Assembly: GCA_037355855.1 (NCBI GenBank)
Contig: CM074759.1
Location: forward strand, 8,308,001 to 8,372,000
Direction of reading: 5' to 3'
From: Pseudo-nitzschia pungens
Lineage: Eukaryota; Bacillariophyta; Bacillariophyceae; Bacillariales; Bacillariaceae
Length of the DNA: 64,000 nt
Shown in pieces: positions 1 through 11,070 of the stretch (position 1 is the first letter of the stretch; the number at the start of each line of letters is the position of its first letter). The notes under the pieces were generated by a model, which saw only the letters and a program-made list of their open reading frames with translations, ran no database searches and had not been told where the DNA came from. The translations under genes and the position numbers were made by a program.

Positions 1-2445
1 AACGGTCGGCAGCTCCAGCACAGCCTTCTTGATCTGAATCAGAGCAGCCATCACCTCGATTTTAACCACAGCAGCCAGCACCTCGATTTTAACCATAGCA
101 GCCAGAACCTCGATCCGAACACGTCCAAGCGCGATCTCCCCGGTGGCGACGACCGCAATGTCACCAAGTCCTTTCGGACCGCCTCCGCCGCTACCCGTCC
201 CAAGCGCAAGCGCTGCAAGGCTTCCAAGTGTCTGGCGTCCCTCGCTGCCGATTTCGACGTGGTCACCGATTGGTTCTTCTACTTTCACTGCGTCAGCGAA
301 AACAAAGAGGACGGCCGCATACCTAGCTGGATTCTGGGGCTGCTGTTGGCCTCGTGCATACTGGGTACCCTCCTGTGGCTGGTTCTGGCCACGGATGGGG
401 CCCTGGCGACGCCGATCCTGCGCCGATTGGGCTACGACAAGCTCAGCTTGGGGCACGTCCTGTTTATCTGTGTCCTGGTGGAGGACGTTCCGCAGGTCAT
501 TCTGACCTTTATCATCGAGGAGTGCTACGGTGGCATCGAAGACGACGAAGAGGGTCTGGCCAGCGCCGCCGTGACCAACTATGCCCTCATCAACGTCGTC
601 GCAAGCCTATACGACACGCTCATCAAGCTCGCCGAGGCCTTTGACGAGCGGACGGACGTTGTCGAAACCGGACGGTGGTGCAAGGAAAGCATCCTCGTGG
701 GACCCCGCTTGAACCCCGTGCTTTGCGTCGCTCCCCTTCCAGTGGAGGAGGATCGGCAAAGAAACAACGACGGCGACGACTCGAGAATTGGGAGCAACTT
801 TGTTGACGAGCCGTCGCTACGATCGATCGATTATTCCACCAATCCGCAGAAGAAAGGGAAACGACACCGCCGGCGCAAACGAACCCTCCTGGAAGAAGCG
901 ACCACCATTGTCGCCGATACCAAGCTGCCCCGGATCCGTTTTTTGACGGCCACGGGAGACGGGTCCGTCCGAATCTGGGACACTGCCGCGAATCCTCCGG
1001 GACGCACAGAGGATGTTTCGTCCCTAGAGTACAGCGGGGATAATGGCACTGGTGCATCATCATTTCGCATCAAGTGCATTGTGTTGCTCCCTCCTCCCCT
1101 ACCAAGCGCGCAGAATCATCGTTTCTCCGAGCAGGAGCAGGAGCAGGCGCACAGCTTTTTTTTGACGGGTGGCTCCGATGGAACCGTCCGGTTGTGGGCG
1201 ACACACCGGGAGTCCTGCCTCCGATCCTACTCCACCGTGGCGGACGGTGGTAACGAAGACGGCGAGAACACAAAGATCACCAGCCTCGCTGTTCTACGAG
1301 GCGACGCGAAGGACGAGTTCGAGAACGAGTACCAGTATGAGGGCAGCATCGCAGAGAAGTCCGACGCCTCCTCCTCATCATCATCCTCTGGATTCCCCGC
1401 TTGCCTGCCGCGCGGGTATCGTGGATATCGCTTCGTGACCGGCCACAAGAGCGGCAGGGCACGCGTTTGGAGCCTGGAAAGCGGTTCCGTACTTTTCGTC
1501 TGCGATCCCAGCTCCGTTCCCCCGCCGCCCCGCCGCAGCAGCATAGCAAGTACAGTCCTCGGACCGCGGTCCAACCCCTCGATCATCAACGCGGTGTGCT
1601 CTCTGGAGGACGGCGGTGGCTTTGGATTTGCCACCGCTTCCGGAGACGGAATCGTTCGGGTCTGGCACACCCGCGACGACGACAGCAGCAGCAACAACAG
1701 CAACACCAGCAACAGCAACAACGAAGCAATGGCGTTCCGGAACTGCGTCGGCCACACACGCTCGGTCCTCGCGTTGGACTGCCTCTCTCCGGGCCGGGTG
1801 TTGGTGAGCGCATCCAAGGACTCCACGGCCCGCCTCTGGAGCGTATCCACCGGGTCCTGCCTGCGGGTCTTTGAGCACACCAATGCGGTGACGGCGCTGG
1901 AGGTAGTCGATCCCTGGACCGTCCTCACCGGGACCCGCGACGGAACGCTCAGGGTCTGGGACGCCCTCTCGGCGGATTGCATCCGGACCTTCGACGGAGA
2001 GCACTCCGGGGCGATCACTTCCGTGTCCATTTGCCGAGATGCTCCTCGTCGTCGGAGATGGAGACGAAACCCAAACGCAAACGCAAACACGAGCAAAAGC
2101 AGCCACCACTCGAGCGGAGCCTTTTGCAGCGCGTCCGTGGATGGGACCGTCAAGCTGTGGGTCTTCTCGGCGATTCAGGACGAGGGAACGAAGGACACCG
2201 AGTCCCGCGCCGAGAACAGCGACTCCGACGACAGCGATTCCGAGTCCAGCTCCGTAGATGGAACCCTCCAACAACTCTTGGGCGTGGAAGATGGAGATCT
2301 TTCGTGCATGGCATGTCAGATGGAACCCGAGCAACGCCTGGGATACGGGGAGGACGACCTCGAGATAGCCGGATTGGAAGCTGGTCGCGACATTCTCCCC
2401 ATCACTGAGGACTACCAGGCATGGGAAGATGATTTGGTGTTGTGA
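1..2445 (+). CDS. membrane-anchored seven-bladed WD40 protein, 5' end outside window
   Basis: The frame is open from base 1, so the true start lies upstream. The visible 814 residues begin with a short tandem peptide repeat (HSSQHLDFN type, bases about 45-130). A basic stretch follows, then DVVTDWFFYFH and two hydrophobic segments at about residues 110-128 and 150-172. The second contains EDVPQVILTFII, which resembles the XK-related family's EDxPQ motif. From about residue 311 there are seven WD-type strands: ATGDGSVRIWD, TGGSDGTVRLW, TGHKSGRARVW, TASGDGIVRVW, SASKDSTARLW, TGTRDGTLRVW and SASVDGTVKLW. That is enough for one complete beta-propeller. An Asn/Ser tract interrupts blades 4 and 5, and the tail is acidic. 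I infer a membrane-tethered protein-interaction scaffold; no enzymatic motif is visible. The stop is TGA at 2443-2445. Confidence 0.85.
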   Translation, partial: NGRQLQHSLLDLNQSSHHLDFNHSSQHLDFNHSSQNLDPNTSKRDLPGGDDRNVTKSFRTASAATRPKRKRCKASKCLASLAADFDVVTDWFFYFHCVSENKEDGRIPSWILGLLLASCILGTLLWLVLATDGALATPILRRLGYDKLSLGHVLFICVLVEDVPQVILTFIIEECYGGIEDDEEGLASAAVTNYALINVVASLYDTLIKLAEAFDERTDVVETGRWCKESILVGPRLNPVLCVAPLPVEEDRQRNNDGDDSRIGSNFVDEPSLRSIDYSTNPQKKGKRHRRRKRTLLEEATTIVADTKLPRIRFLTATGDGSVRIWDTAANPPGRTEDVSSLEYSGDNGTGASSFRIKCIVLLPPPLPSAQNHRFSEQEQEQAHSFFLTGGSDGTVRLWATHRESCLRSYSTVADGGNEDGENTKITSLAVLRGDAKDEFENEYQYEGSIAEKSDASSSSSSSGFPACLPRGYRGYRFVTGHKSGRARVWSLESGSVLFVCDPSSVPPPPRRSSIASTVLGPRSNPSIINAVCSLEDGGGFGFATASGDGIVRVWHTRDDDSSSNNSNTSNSNNEAMAFRNCVGHTRSVLALDCLSPGRVLVSASKDSTARLWSVSTGSCLRVFEHTNAVTALEVVDPWTVLTGTRDGTLRVWDALSADCIRTFDGEHSGAITSVSICRDAPRRRRWRRNPNANANTSKSSHHSSGAFCSASVDGTVKLWVFSAIQDEGTKDTESRAENSDSDDSDSESSSVDGTLQQLLGVEDGDLSCMACQMEPEQRLGYGEDDLEIAGLEAGRDILPITEDYQAWEDDLVL

Positions 2446-3574
2446 AGAGAACCGATTGGACGATCAGAGTGACTTAGCTCGGTTTCGAAGGCTCGCTTCT
2501 AGATTGCTGTGCAACGGTGTGATTCGGAGGAATGCAGAATGCTCAAAGTGCAGGTGGTCCTACAGGCACCAATGCAGTTGTTTCAGATACTATCGCACCA
2601 TCGACTGCACTCATTTGCATTCATTTAGTATTATAGTCATGACTCAATAGAATGGTGTTAAACTGGGAATGCACTTTCACGATGCCCCGCAGTGTCACTG
2701 TATTTTACGAGGCGAATTCCAAAGCAGATTTCTGGTCGGAAGCAAGCTCCGTTCGTTTTCCTCGCCCAATGTGTAAACCGCCATGATGGTTGCTACGCCG
2801 TGCTTTTCGGAACACTCCGTTTGATCTCGAACGCCGACTCGTGAATAAAAAGGACCGTCTTTGTGATAGCAAAGAGTTGAGTTTCGCGTGGCAGAGAAGA
2901 GGATGGGCCCCCACCGTTGCCGAGGAATTGCGCCACATGGCATCCTCGACGAGGGAGGGGGGTCGGTCCTCAAACCTCCGTCATTACGTCTGTCGTTGCG
3001 AGGTCTTGCGACGCGAGCGAATCAATCAATCAATCAATGGTATCCTCCTCACAGTGCCCCTTTCAATGGAAGGACATACACTGGTACAGTCCGTACAATT
3101 CGGCATTCGGCACGGACAGAATCATTCATTTTGTTCCTGTCGACGGTGCCAATCGTGGGTTCGATGGAAGGAGTGCTTTCCATTGTTAGTACTAGTATTA
3201 TTTTTTCGTAGTGAAAAGGGAATGAGTGGTAATTTTGAACATTGCAAGATCAAATAATAATAATATTACTATGTTGTTATAATACTAGAAAGTCATTGAC
3301 GATTGGAGTTGCTGTTGGAGGCAGTTGGAACAAATGATTCCGTCCCGGGGCCCGATCCTCGTCGGAATTCTTACATCCGACTCGAGACTCACCATCCAGA
3401 GGGGAAGAGATTTGTAAGATGCTAGCAAAGAGATTTCGCTCTCTGCCCGTTGGAAACGGCAACTCTTGGACAAATAAGTGATTCGACGGCATACTATTGT
3501 ATTAGGATAGTTGATTGTCCTACAGTTCGCTGCGTTGTTTCTTGTTCCCTTCCCGGATTGAACTCCATTCGTAT

Positions 3575-3605
<31 letters not shown>

Positions 3606-3768
3606 ATCATAGAGGTGCAGTATTTCCTATTCCTATTGTTGTTGGTTTGCCCCAATAATTCTTCCCCCGGCAAAGCCTCACCAATCGACCTCACCAAAAC
3701 CAATCATCCACCCAACAATCCACCAGAGGGCATCATGAATTATTGATATTATATTCTGCTTCTATGCA
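2446..3768. other. intergenic region, convergent gene ends
   Basis: The 3' ends of the WD40 and response-regulator genes face each other here. I see only short tracts: AATC repeats near 3017 and a CAA run near 3577-3602. No conserved reading frame was recognised. Confidence 0.6.
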
Positions 3769-5274
3769 TTAGATGTACCCCACCGCTCGGGCCCACCGCA
3801 CCAGTTCCGTCTTGGATTCCGTCCCGGTGCGCTCGCAGAGTTCTTTTACGATCTCGTGTATGGTGGACGTCGCGGTCGATGCCTCCGCTCCGCCGCCGGC
3901 ACTGCCCCCGCCCAGCAGCTCCCGGGCCATTTCCCGGGGGGTGCATCCCTCCGAGAGGAGCCGGACCGCGGTCCGCTCCTTGTCGGTCAGGACCACGTCC
4001 GTCTTGCGGACGGTGGTGGCCGCATTGTGCTCGACGATGGACCGGATTTCCTCCAGTTCGGCCTTGAGCTTGCGGAGGTCGTGCTGTTGGACGATCGACG
4101 ACGACGACGACGACGACGCATGCACCGCATCGGGACGCAGCCGCTGCTGCCGGAGCCGAATGAGATTGTCGAGAATGCTCACCAGTTCCTCCGGCGAAAA
4201 GGGTTTGGGCACCACCACGTCGGCGCCCGCCCTGTATCCCTTGATCCGGTCGTCCGTCATGGCCTTGGCGGTCAGCAAGACAATGGGGACGGTCCGGAGG
4301 GAGGCCCCGTAGCGCTTGGATCGCTCGGTCGCCAGCCGGGATGGGGGCAGCGACAATGACGACGGCGGTGATGAAGACGTAGAAGACGAAGAAGACGGTG
4401 ACGACGGTGACAGTGCCGCACCCGACCGCAGGAACTCCACCAGCTCGTAGCCGTTCTTGTCGCTCTCGGGCATGCGAACGTCGCTGATGATCACGTCGGG
4501 AAGCCTGGGTTGCTGATCATCATTGCTGCTGTCACTGAAGGACGATGGATTGTTGTTGTTGTTGTTGCGAAGGGCAATCAGGTCCAGGAGGGAATTGGCA
4601 TCGGCGCAGGCCGTGACTTCGTAGCCCCGGTCGTACAAGAAATCTCCCACCGCGTAACGGATGGATTCCTCGTCGTCCACCAGGACCACCCACTGCTGGT
4701 TTCGCCTCCGAAAGATCTCGTCGTTGTCTTTGTCGTTCGTTTCGTCGTTCTCGTTGTCGCTATCGTTGCTGTTTCTGCTGGACTGTGAACACAGTGCCGT
4801 GGGGAAGGCTCTCGCGCTCTCGCCAGAGGATCCTGTTAACGTCCGCGGAAGGAGGGAATGGTTCAAAAGAGCGACCGCTGCGTTTGTATTCCTTTTCGTT
4901 GTTGTTTTCGTGGTCCATCTCGACCTCGATCTCGACCTCGATCTCGACCTCGATCTCGACCTCGACCTCGATAGCGTTTCGGGCCAAGGGGAAAACGCAA
5001 CCACCAACGATTGTACGCGATTGGAATTGACGTTGGAATTGACATTGGCACTGGAATTGACATTGGAACTGGAATTGGCAATCGATGGAGCGGGTCGCAG
5101 CGGCAATATTACCACGGGCGCATCCCACTCCCATACCCCAATGGTCACCAGCAGCAAACCGAACAGCAGGGACCGAAATTGCAATGTCCATGACCATCGA
5201 GTCCTCCGAAAGCGGCGATTGCAACCGCAACCCATCGATGTCGTCATCGTTGGCGTCGGATTGGACCCGCTCAT
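3769..5274 (-). CDS. response regulator with LuxR-like HTH, possibly plastid-targeted
   Basis: This is a receiver domain followed by a helix-turn-helix. The receiver (about residues 195-356) has the acidic pair in VVLVDDEES, the phospho-acceptor Asp in DVIISDVRMP, the Thr in PIVLLTAKA and the Lys in PKPFSPEEL, so all phosphotransfer residues are present. A Ser/Pro insert sits between the Asp and Thr strands. The C-terminus (LTDKERTAVRLLSEG to ELVRWARAVGYI) matches the GerE/LuxR pattern but has a Gly/Ala-rich insert before the recognition helix. The organisation resembles Ycf29/TctD-type regulators of red-lineage plastids. I chose the Met at 5274, giving 501 aa; the frame is open further upstream to 5505. 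After this Met come a hydrophobic stretch (RSLLFGLLLVTIG) and later SLVVAFSPW, which could be a bipartite plastid leader split by an Asn/Ser tract and an (Arg-Ser)n tract. Targeting is inference. Confidence 0.75.
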   Translation of the reverse strand: MSGSNPTPTMTTSMGCGCNRRFRRTRWSWTLQFRSLLFGLLLVTIGVWEWDAPVVILPLRPAPSIANSSSNVNSSANVNSNVNSNRVQSLVVAFSPWPETLSRSRSRSRSRSRSRSRSRWTTKTTTKRNTNAAVALLNHSLLPRTLTGSSGESARAFPTALCSQSSRNSNDSDNENDETNDKDNDEIFRRRNQQWVVLVDDEESIRYAVGDFLYDRGYEVTACADANSLLDLIALRNNNNNNPSSFSDSSNDDQQPRLPDVIISDVRMPESDKNGYELVEFLRSGAALSPSSPSSSSSTSSSPPSSLSLPPSRLATERSKRYGASLRTVPIVLLTAKAMTDDRIKGYRAGADVVVPKPFSPEELVSILDNLIRLRQQRLRPDAVHASSSSSSSIVQQHDLRKLKAELEEIRSIVEHNAATTVRKTDVVLTDKERTAVRLLSEGCTPREMARELLGGGSAGGGAEASTATSTIHEIVKELCERTGTESKTELVRWARAVGYI

Positions 5275-6979
5275 GTCATCGATACAAGATGGTGCTGTTG
5301 TAAATGTGGAACGCCAGCAACGGGACAGATAGTAGGCTTGGCTTCGCTTCTCCTCTCTTCGCTTCGCTTCACGCCACCAAGACAGGCAGCTCGTTTCCCG
5401 TCCTCCCGTTGAGCGACGTTTCGTTTCGTTTCGTTTCGTTGACCGAAATCGCTGTCGCGCGCCACTGGATCCGGGACGAAGCTTTGGCTCGGGGCGTTCA
5501 GACACGGCAGAGCCCAGTCAGTCCGGAAGGCGAGTTCGAAAACAAAGAACGCCGGTGAATCCTAGCTCGTGTTAGTGCTTTTTGCTTGATTGAGATGAAG
5601 GAGAAGATTGGAAGATGGGAAGCGAAAGCTCGTTTCGACTTTTTCATAAAAAAATGTTATTTTTCATGTGCCATGATATTCTTTTACGTCACCACTTTTT
5701 GCGTAAGACGCGTACGTACAGTATATACGTACTATCGTTCTACCTACCACTTATCGAACGGTTCTACTCGTACGGTACGTACGACTAGTAGGTACGGTAA
5801 TCCTGATTCTTGTTTGTAATGTTTTCTTCTTCAAACACTGCTACTACCGTACTACTACTACTACTACTACTACTAGTAAGACTTACTACTAGTAGTAACA
5901 ACCTGCAAGAATAGCAGTAGTAACCAGATCATTACTTTCATTCTTGATCCAAAATGATTGTGGTTGAGAGGTTGTTAGTGGCTCAAAAAGAAGGCCTTCA
6001 TCAAAACAACAATAGAGAAGTCTTTTTCAGCGTTTCTTCTTCTTGTTCTTCTTGTTGCCTCCTCCTCCGAGGAGGAGGGGGAGGAGAAATGTTTTCGTGT
6101 CGTTCTATAGTAGTAGGATTTAAAGGATTAATGGTAGTACTAGTAGTACTAGTAGACTACTACTAGTAGCTATTACTAGCGAGTATGACGAAGCTAACAT
6201 CTACTCGTATGCATGCATAGCGCAAGCAAACAGGAAGATGCGGCGGGGGTGGTGATGCTGCTGCTGGTGCTGGTGCTTCTTGTTGGATCATGCTGCACGT
6301 ATCCTTCCCACCATCCTCTACCTTCTTCGGAAGTGCAACGAACCCACTCCACTCGGGAGAACCACGCCCAAGAAACGTTGTTGCAACTGTTGCACCACCC
6401 ACCACCCACCCAACCAACCATTCGCGAACCACCGGGAATCCCGCTGCTGCCAGTACGAGCAAACTCTTTCTCGGGTTGCGTTGCGTTCTTTCGTCACGTG
6501 CAAATCCCCGAGAACGACTCACCGACAGCACCAGCCGCGGTGGAACGGCCGAGAGGAGAAGGAATGGTGGATCGCGGCGTGATGCGGATGACGCCAAAGG
6601 TAGTCTACAAACTTCTACTAGCAGCGCCTGAACTATTTTCGATAGTGCACACCAGTCTGTTTCGGATATTGAGATGCTACTTTCATCACTAACTACTAGA
6701 GACACGTGTACAGTAATGCTGCTGCCGAATCGAATCGAATCGAATCCAAGCTAATCCAATCCAATCCAATCCAATCCAATCCAATCCAATCCGAAAGCAC
6801 ATCATACCTTTTGTTTGAATGGGCCATGGGCGCGGTCCCCACCCCACGCTCCATGAAATGCCGCTCCTTCGTTCGTTCGTTCTTCCCTTGCGGTTTTACT
6901 TCAACTCCACTCCACTCCACTCCACAAAGCAATTTGTTTCGTTCCGTGATTCCCTTTCGTTCTTCCGTTTCGCGCATAA
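5275..6979. other. intergenic region with short tandem repeats
   Basis: A GTTTC pentamer run (5418-5440) lies upstream of the response regulator. Clusters of ACT/AGT triplets occur near 5845-5890 and 6125-6170. An AATCC pentamer run (about 6749-6792) and an ACTCC run (about 6904-6925) lie downstream of the Popeye-gene stop. A possible reading frame with a hydrophobic start near 6213 has no recognisable homology and overlaps low-complexity DNA, so I do not call it. Confidence 0.5.
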
Positions 6980-8596
6980 TCACAGGGCGTTCCACCACGA
7001 CTGGATCCACCACCGAAATCCCAGCCGCTCCCGCTCCAAAACGTCCTCGTCGAGCTGGCCCTCCTTGATCCCGGACTCGAACTCGGGTTCCGTCCACCCG
7101 ATTCTCGCCAGGGCGTTCGAGTGGTCCTCGTCCGACACCTGGTGGATCTCCCGGTACTTGGCCAGCCGCTCCTTGCGGGCGTTCAGGTATTGCGGGTGCG
7201 CCAGCATGTTGCGGAGAATCGCCTCGTACCGGGCCAGGGATTGCTCCCGGCGCTTGATGGTCCAGGTCTCGGCGTCGTGGACGTGGCCGCTCGCCAGCAG
7301 GACCCGCTGGGACTTGAGCTTGGAGACAATGTCCCACGACAGGACCGCCTTGAGGGCCCGCTCGATGGAAGCGTGCAGGTCCAGCAGGTGCATCAGCTCG
7401 GTCCGGTCCCAGGCCACCAGCGTCACGGTTTCCGAGGCGGCCGTGACGCCGCAGCACGAGGTGACGCTGCCCCGGAGTCCCAGACCGGCGTGGAGTCCCA
7501 TCTCCGAGAGGAACTGCCCCTCGTGGAGGTAGTACGTGACCTGGCCGTCCCGGTCGACCTCCAGGTTTCCGGAAACGACCAGCCGGACCCATCGGTTGTC
7601 CTGCCCCTGCTCCAACACCTTGTCGCCCTCTCGATAGGTCTCGAGGGTCCCCAGGCGGACCAGCCGGGCAAAGTTGGCCTTTTCCAGGACGTAAAAGTGG
7701 TGGTCGTAGATCCGTTCCAGGTCGGCGCTGAGCTGTCCGGACCGGTACCGATCCAGCAAGACGTTGGCGACCCTCCAGGAGTTGAGCGCCACAAAGACGC
7801 AGTTCCACCGAAAGGGGAGCCACAGGGTCCGCCCGTGCGGGTGAAAGTACGCAAAGACCAGCATGGCCGTCGAACCGGCAATGGCCACCAAACGGAGCTG
7901 CAAAAAGTCGTCCAGGGCGTACGAGATGGCCACCAGCAAAAAGCTGCCGTGGCCAAAGCACTCGCTGTACCGGATCGTCATCATTCGCGGGGAGATCCAG
8001 CGGGGCAGCGGGATCTGGCGGGGCTCGTTGAGCCAGCGGTGGATGGACCGTTGGGTCGGGAGCCGCCGAAACCGAAACAGGCGGCCGAACCAGAGGCGGG
8101 CCGAAGACGACGTCCACGTTTTCGATGACGATGACGACGAGGATGATGACGATGATTCCTTGGAGGCCAGGGTGGCCTTTTGTCGCCGTTGCTGGGGATG
8201 TTGCGATTTCGAGGAGGAGGAGGACGAGGAGCACGGTTTGGATCGCCTGCGGCTCCGAACCGATCGCATCCTCGAGTGGGAGGACGATCCTCCCGCCACG
8301 GATTTTTTGTTGGCGCAATTGGACACGTGGCCGCCGCCGCTACCGCTGGCGAAACGGCGGGCACCCAAACCGATGGTCGTTGTGAGAAGTTTGGGTTTGG
8401 TGGTGGTGGTGGTAATCGTACCGATCGTCGTTCGCGAAAACCGTCTTCCGTGGGTTGCGTTGGAGAGGCTTTGGATGCGATGGGTGGCCGGGAGGGAGGG
8501 AGAGCGCAGCAACGAGGATCCAATGATCTTCGTGGTGGTGGTGGTGGTAGTCGTTGCTGCCAATGCGCTTCCGCTGCGGAGTGCGGACAACATCAT
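6980..8596 (-). CDS. Popeye-domain / cyclic-nucleotide-binding-like membrane protein with mitochondrial-type leader
   Basis: The protein is 538 aa from tandem ATGs at 8596 and 8593. The N-terminus is rich in Ala, Ser, Thr and Arg and lacks acids (MMLSALRSGSALAATT and RFASGSGGG), as in mitochondrial presequences. Serine-rich linkers follow. Hydrophobic segments lie at about residues 214-255 (FLLVAISYALDDF and AIAGSTAMLVFAYF) and 258-280 (FRWNCVFVALNSWRVANVLL). Then comes a cNMP-binding-like beta-barrel (YREGDKVLEQGQDNRW, VRLVVSGNLEV, GQFLSEMG). Transmembrane helices directly before a degenerate cNMP fold, with a DLERIYDHHF linker, are the Popeye (POPDC) layout. Animal POPDC proteins bind cAMP at the plasma membrane; a mitochondrial version would be unusual. 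The C-terminal 150 residues are charged and helical. The frame is unbroken. Ligand binding cannot be judged from sequence. Confidence 0.72.
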   Translation of the reverse strand: MMLSALRSGSALAATTTTTTTTKIIGSSLLRSPSLPATHRIQSLSNATHGRRFSRTTIGTITTTTTKPKLLTTTIGLGARRFASGSGGGHVSNCANKKSVAGGSSSHSRMRSVRSRRRSKPCSSSSSSSKSQHPQQRRQKATLASKESSSSSSSSSSSKTWTSSSARLWFGRLFRFRRLPTQRSIHRWLNEPRQIPLPRWISPRMMTIRYSECFGHGSFLLVAISYALDDFLQLRLVAIAGSTAMLVFAYFHPHGRTLWLPFRWNCVFVALNSWRVANVLLDRYRSGQLSADLERIYDHHFYVLEKANFARLVRLGTLETYREGDKVLEQGQDNRWVRLVVSGNLEVDRDGQVTYYLHEGQFLSEMGLHAGLGLRGSVTSCCGVTAASETVTLVAWDRTELMHLLDLHASIERALKAVLSWDIVSKLKSQRVLLASGHVHDAETWTIKRREQSLARYEAILRNMLAHPQYLNARKERLAKYREIHQVSDEDHSNALARIGWTEPEFESGIKEGQLDEDVLERERLGFRWWIQSWWNAL

Positions 8597-10887
8597 CGTC
8601 GTTGCTTGTTTGGATTGCTTGGGATTGGATTGGTTGATGGTTGTGCTTATCGATGCTAGCAATGAGGTTTGATGATGAGATGCTCCGAAACTCCGAATCG
8701 AATTCTTCAGTGGTGCGATGGATGTTGTTGATGCGGTTGGATCATTGTGCGACCGACTCGGTGTTCGATTGCATTCATTCTTGGAAGTCGCTAGCACGAG
8801 TACAAGGACGAGCACGGGCACTGGGATTCTGGTGTCTAATGGCAACACTCTCCTCGCTCTTCCGAATACTACTTGAGCCAATACCGGTAGTCTCGACACG
8901 ACCAAGAACCAACGGATGCAAAAAAGGAACGGAAGCAGTACAGGTATGTTACCGTTCTTGTAGGTTTGTGCGCAAAGGAAAACAATGGAAGTAAGATTCC
9001 TTAGTGTGCGATTCCTTCCGTACTGGTACTGGTGTGGGCGAAAGAACAACGAGAACGCAAGCAATGGATGGAAACGAACAGGAACAAGGGATGCGAATCG
9101 AATCGATTATCGGCAGAATTACGGTTCGAAAAAGTGTGGAAAATCGAGAGGAAGAAACGAGCGTGTCGGCTCCCTTGGGACAGGATGTGTCTGTTTCTGC
9201 AGCAGGAGCAGCAGCAGCAGGAGCAGCAGCAGGAACCAACATCTCATTCGTGATGCAGAGGGTCATCGTCATGACGTTATTTTGATATGATTTTTTTTGT
9301 TACGTACAGGTAAGTACGATTGCGCACGATTGCGCACGATTGCGTCGTCGATGATTAACTGCTGATGCCGTGTCTGTAGGTACTACGGTTACTCGTACGT
9401 TGATTTGTCGTAGAAAGGTTAGGATGTGACGAGGTGATCACAACTCCGAACACTCGGAAGTGCTTTTTCGAATCTTTTGGAAGGCAGAATGACCGTCGGA
9501 GTCGACACAAAGAGCACATCATTTCCTAGACGTAAGTTAGCGTAAGGTTGCGAAAAGTTTTTCTCGAACACGTCCCCCGCGAAACTTCCGAATTCCGATC
9601 GCGAACAAACCAAAGACTGCGATGGTGGCCTCCAACTGTCACATCGTACGCGGCGGAAGCGGATTGGTGGACGTCAAACCGAACGTACGAGTACTAATTA
9701 CTGGACTTGATCTTATCGGTCCAAAGAAGAACAAAAAATAATACTACCGGTACTAATAATAACAACCATCACCGGCGGATCTTCGTTGATGCGGGACGCA
9801 CAAAGAGACGAACAAACATAATATGGCGAGTTCGTACAAGGTATCATACAGTAAGGTTAACGTAACCTTACTCGTGTGCGATTGTACCAATTCCTTTCCC
9901 CCAACGAACAAGATACCATCGCATTGATTGATGAGATGATGATTGATGATTGATTGATCGAGATTTTGATTGATCGAAAACTGATTGATTCTTGATTGAT
10001 TCTTGATTGATTTTGATTGAGAGTTTGGAAACGGCACGAGTGTGCATTCTACGAATAATTACGAGCTCGAGTACAAAATACGTACGGTAACCTTACGTAC
10101 TACTACTACGAGCAACCTTACTCGAACGGATGCTCGTTGCCGTAGTCGTAGTACGTTTGGAAACGCATCACCAGCAGCACATCACATCACATCACATCAC
10201 GTCATTGCATCACATCCTCGCAGCATCCGATCACCGCATCAGAAGTGATTGCCACCACGTGCATGGTGATGATGCTGCACTATCATCTCGCTCCTGGTGT
10301 GAGCAGGCAAGTGGTGGTGGTGGTGGTGGCAATGGATCTTGACAGGCTCCGGTGTCAACAAGAAGTCGAAATCGGTGACAACTTCTTCTTTTGCTTATTG
10401 AAGAAAACAGCTCTACTAATACTAGTAGTACTAGTAGGATGGCTGAATCGTACTAGTAGTACTACTTGTACTCTCACAGGGCAGAGAGGAGTGCTGCAAG
10501 AACTTTTTGTTAGTTCGAAGAAATGTTGGTTGCAGCACCTTGCTGGGGGGTGCAATCCATTCTTTTTCTCTTGCAAATGCATTTTTTCTTGCCACAACTT
10601 TGGGTTAGCAGTTCCAGAATGACATCTCTTTCTACTCGTACTACTAGCAATATTAGTACTACTAGTACTACTAGGACTACTAGTATCATGATCACTCCTC
10701 AACCACAAACTAGTACTACTAAATGGTAGATAATGTATGGGTGTTGTGCCGTGACTCAAAGCAAACTAATTCTTGCTATCTTTGTGTGGTTTGGTTCAAT
10801 TCTTTGGTCCAGCAAGGAAGAAGAGGAACAAGAATGTGTCGGAGCCAAAAGCTATTATCTGTAGTAGGGGGCAGTTACTAACATCAT
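8597..10887. other. long intergenic region upstream of the Popeye-type gene
   Basis: A GATTG pentamer run (about 8611-8640) lies just upstream of the Popeye start. Further out are a repeated decamer with GATTGCGCAC near 9315-9345, a GATT-rich tract (about 9920-10021) and ATCAC repeats (about 10175-10215). Many ACTAGTACT-like triplet clusters occur at 10410-10470 and 10630-10720. I find no conserved coding sequence. Confidence 0.5.
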
Positions 10888-10913
10888 TACGTCTAATAAC
10901 TGTCACGCGACCC
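10888..10913 (+). repeat. left terminal inverted repeat
   Basis: It begins TACGTCTAATAACTGTCACG and pairs with 18904-18929, with three mismatches in 26. Its first 15 bases recur as a direct repeat at 11040-11054. CGCGACCCAA repeats follow immediately. Confidence 0.55.
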
Positions 10914-11070
10914 AACGCGACCCAACGCGACCTATTTTCCAGAAAATCAAGCCTAAATTACGCCACGCGCAACCTTAACCTTTAGTTTCGCGAGGTTTCT
11001 TCATAGTTTTTCTCAACCCCCCCCACCTCGCGACAAAAATACGTCTAATAACTGATTTTTGACCATTTCG

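Noticed and set aside
4510..5332. Forward frames opposite the response regulator, with (Asp-Leu)n repeats
   Set aside because: They are antisense to conserved receiver and HTH motifs and reflect the Arg-Ser repeat.
6163..6705. Overlapping frames on both strands of about 160-180 codons
   Set aside because: No family resemblance; the repetitive Pro/His/Leu composition reflects CACC and CTG-like runs.
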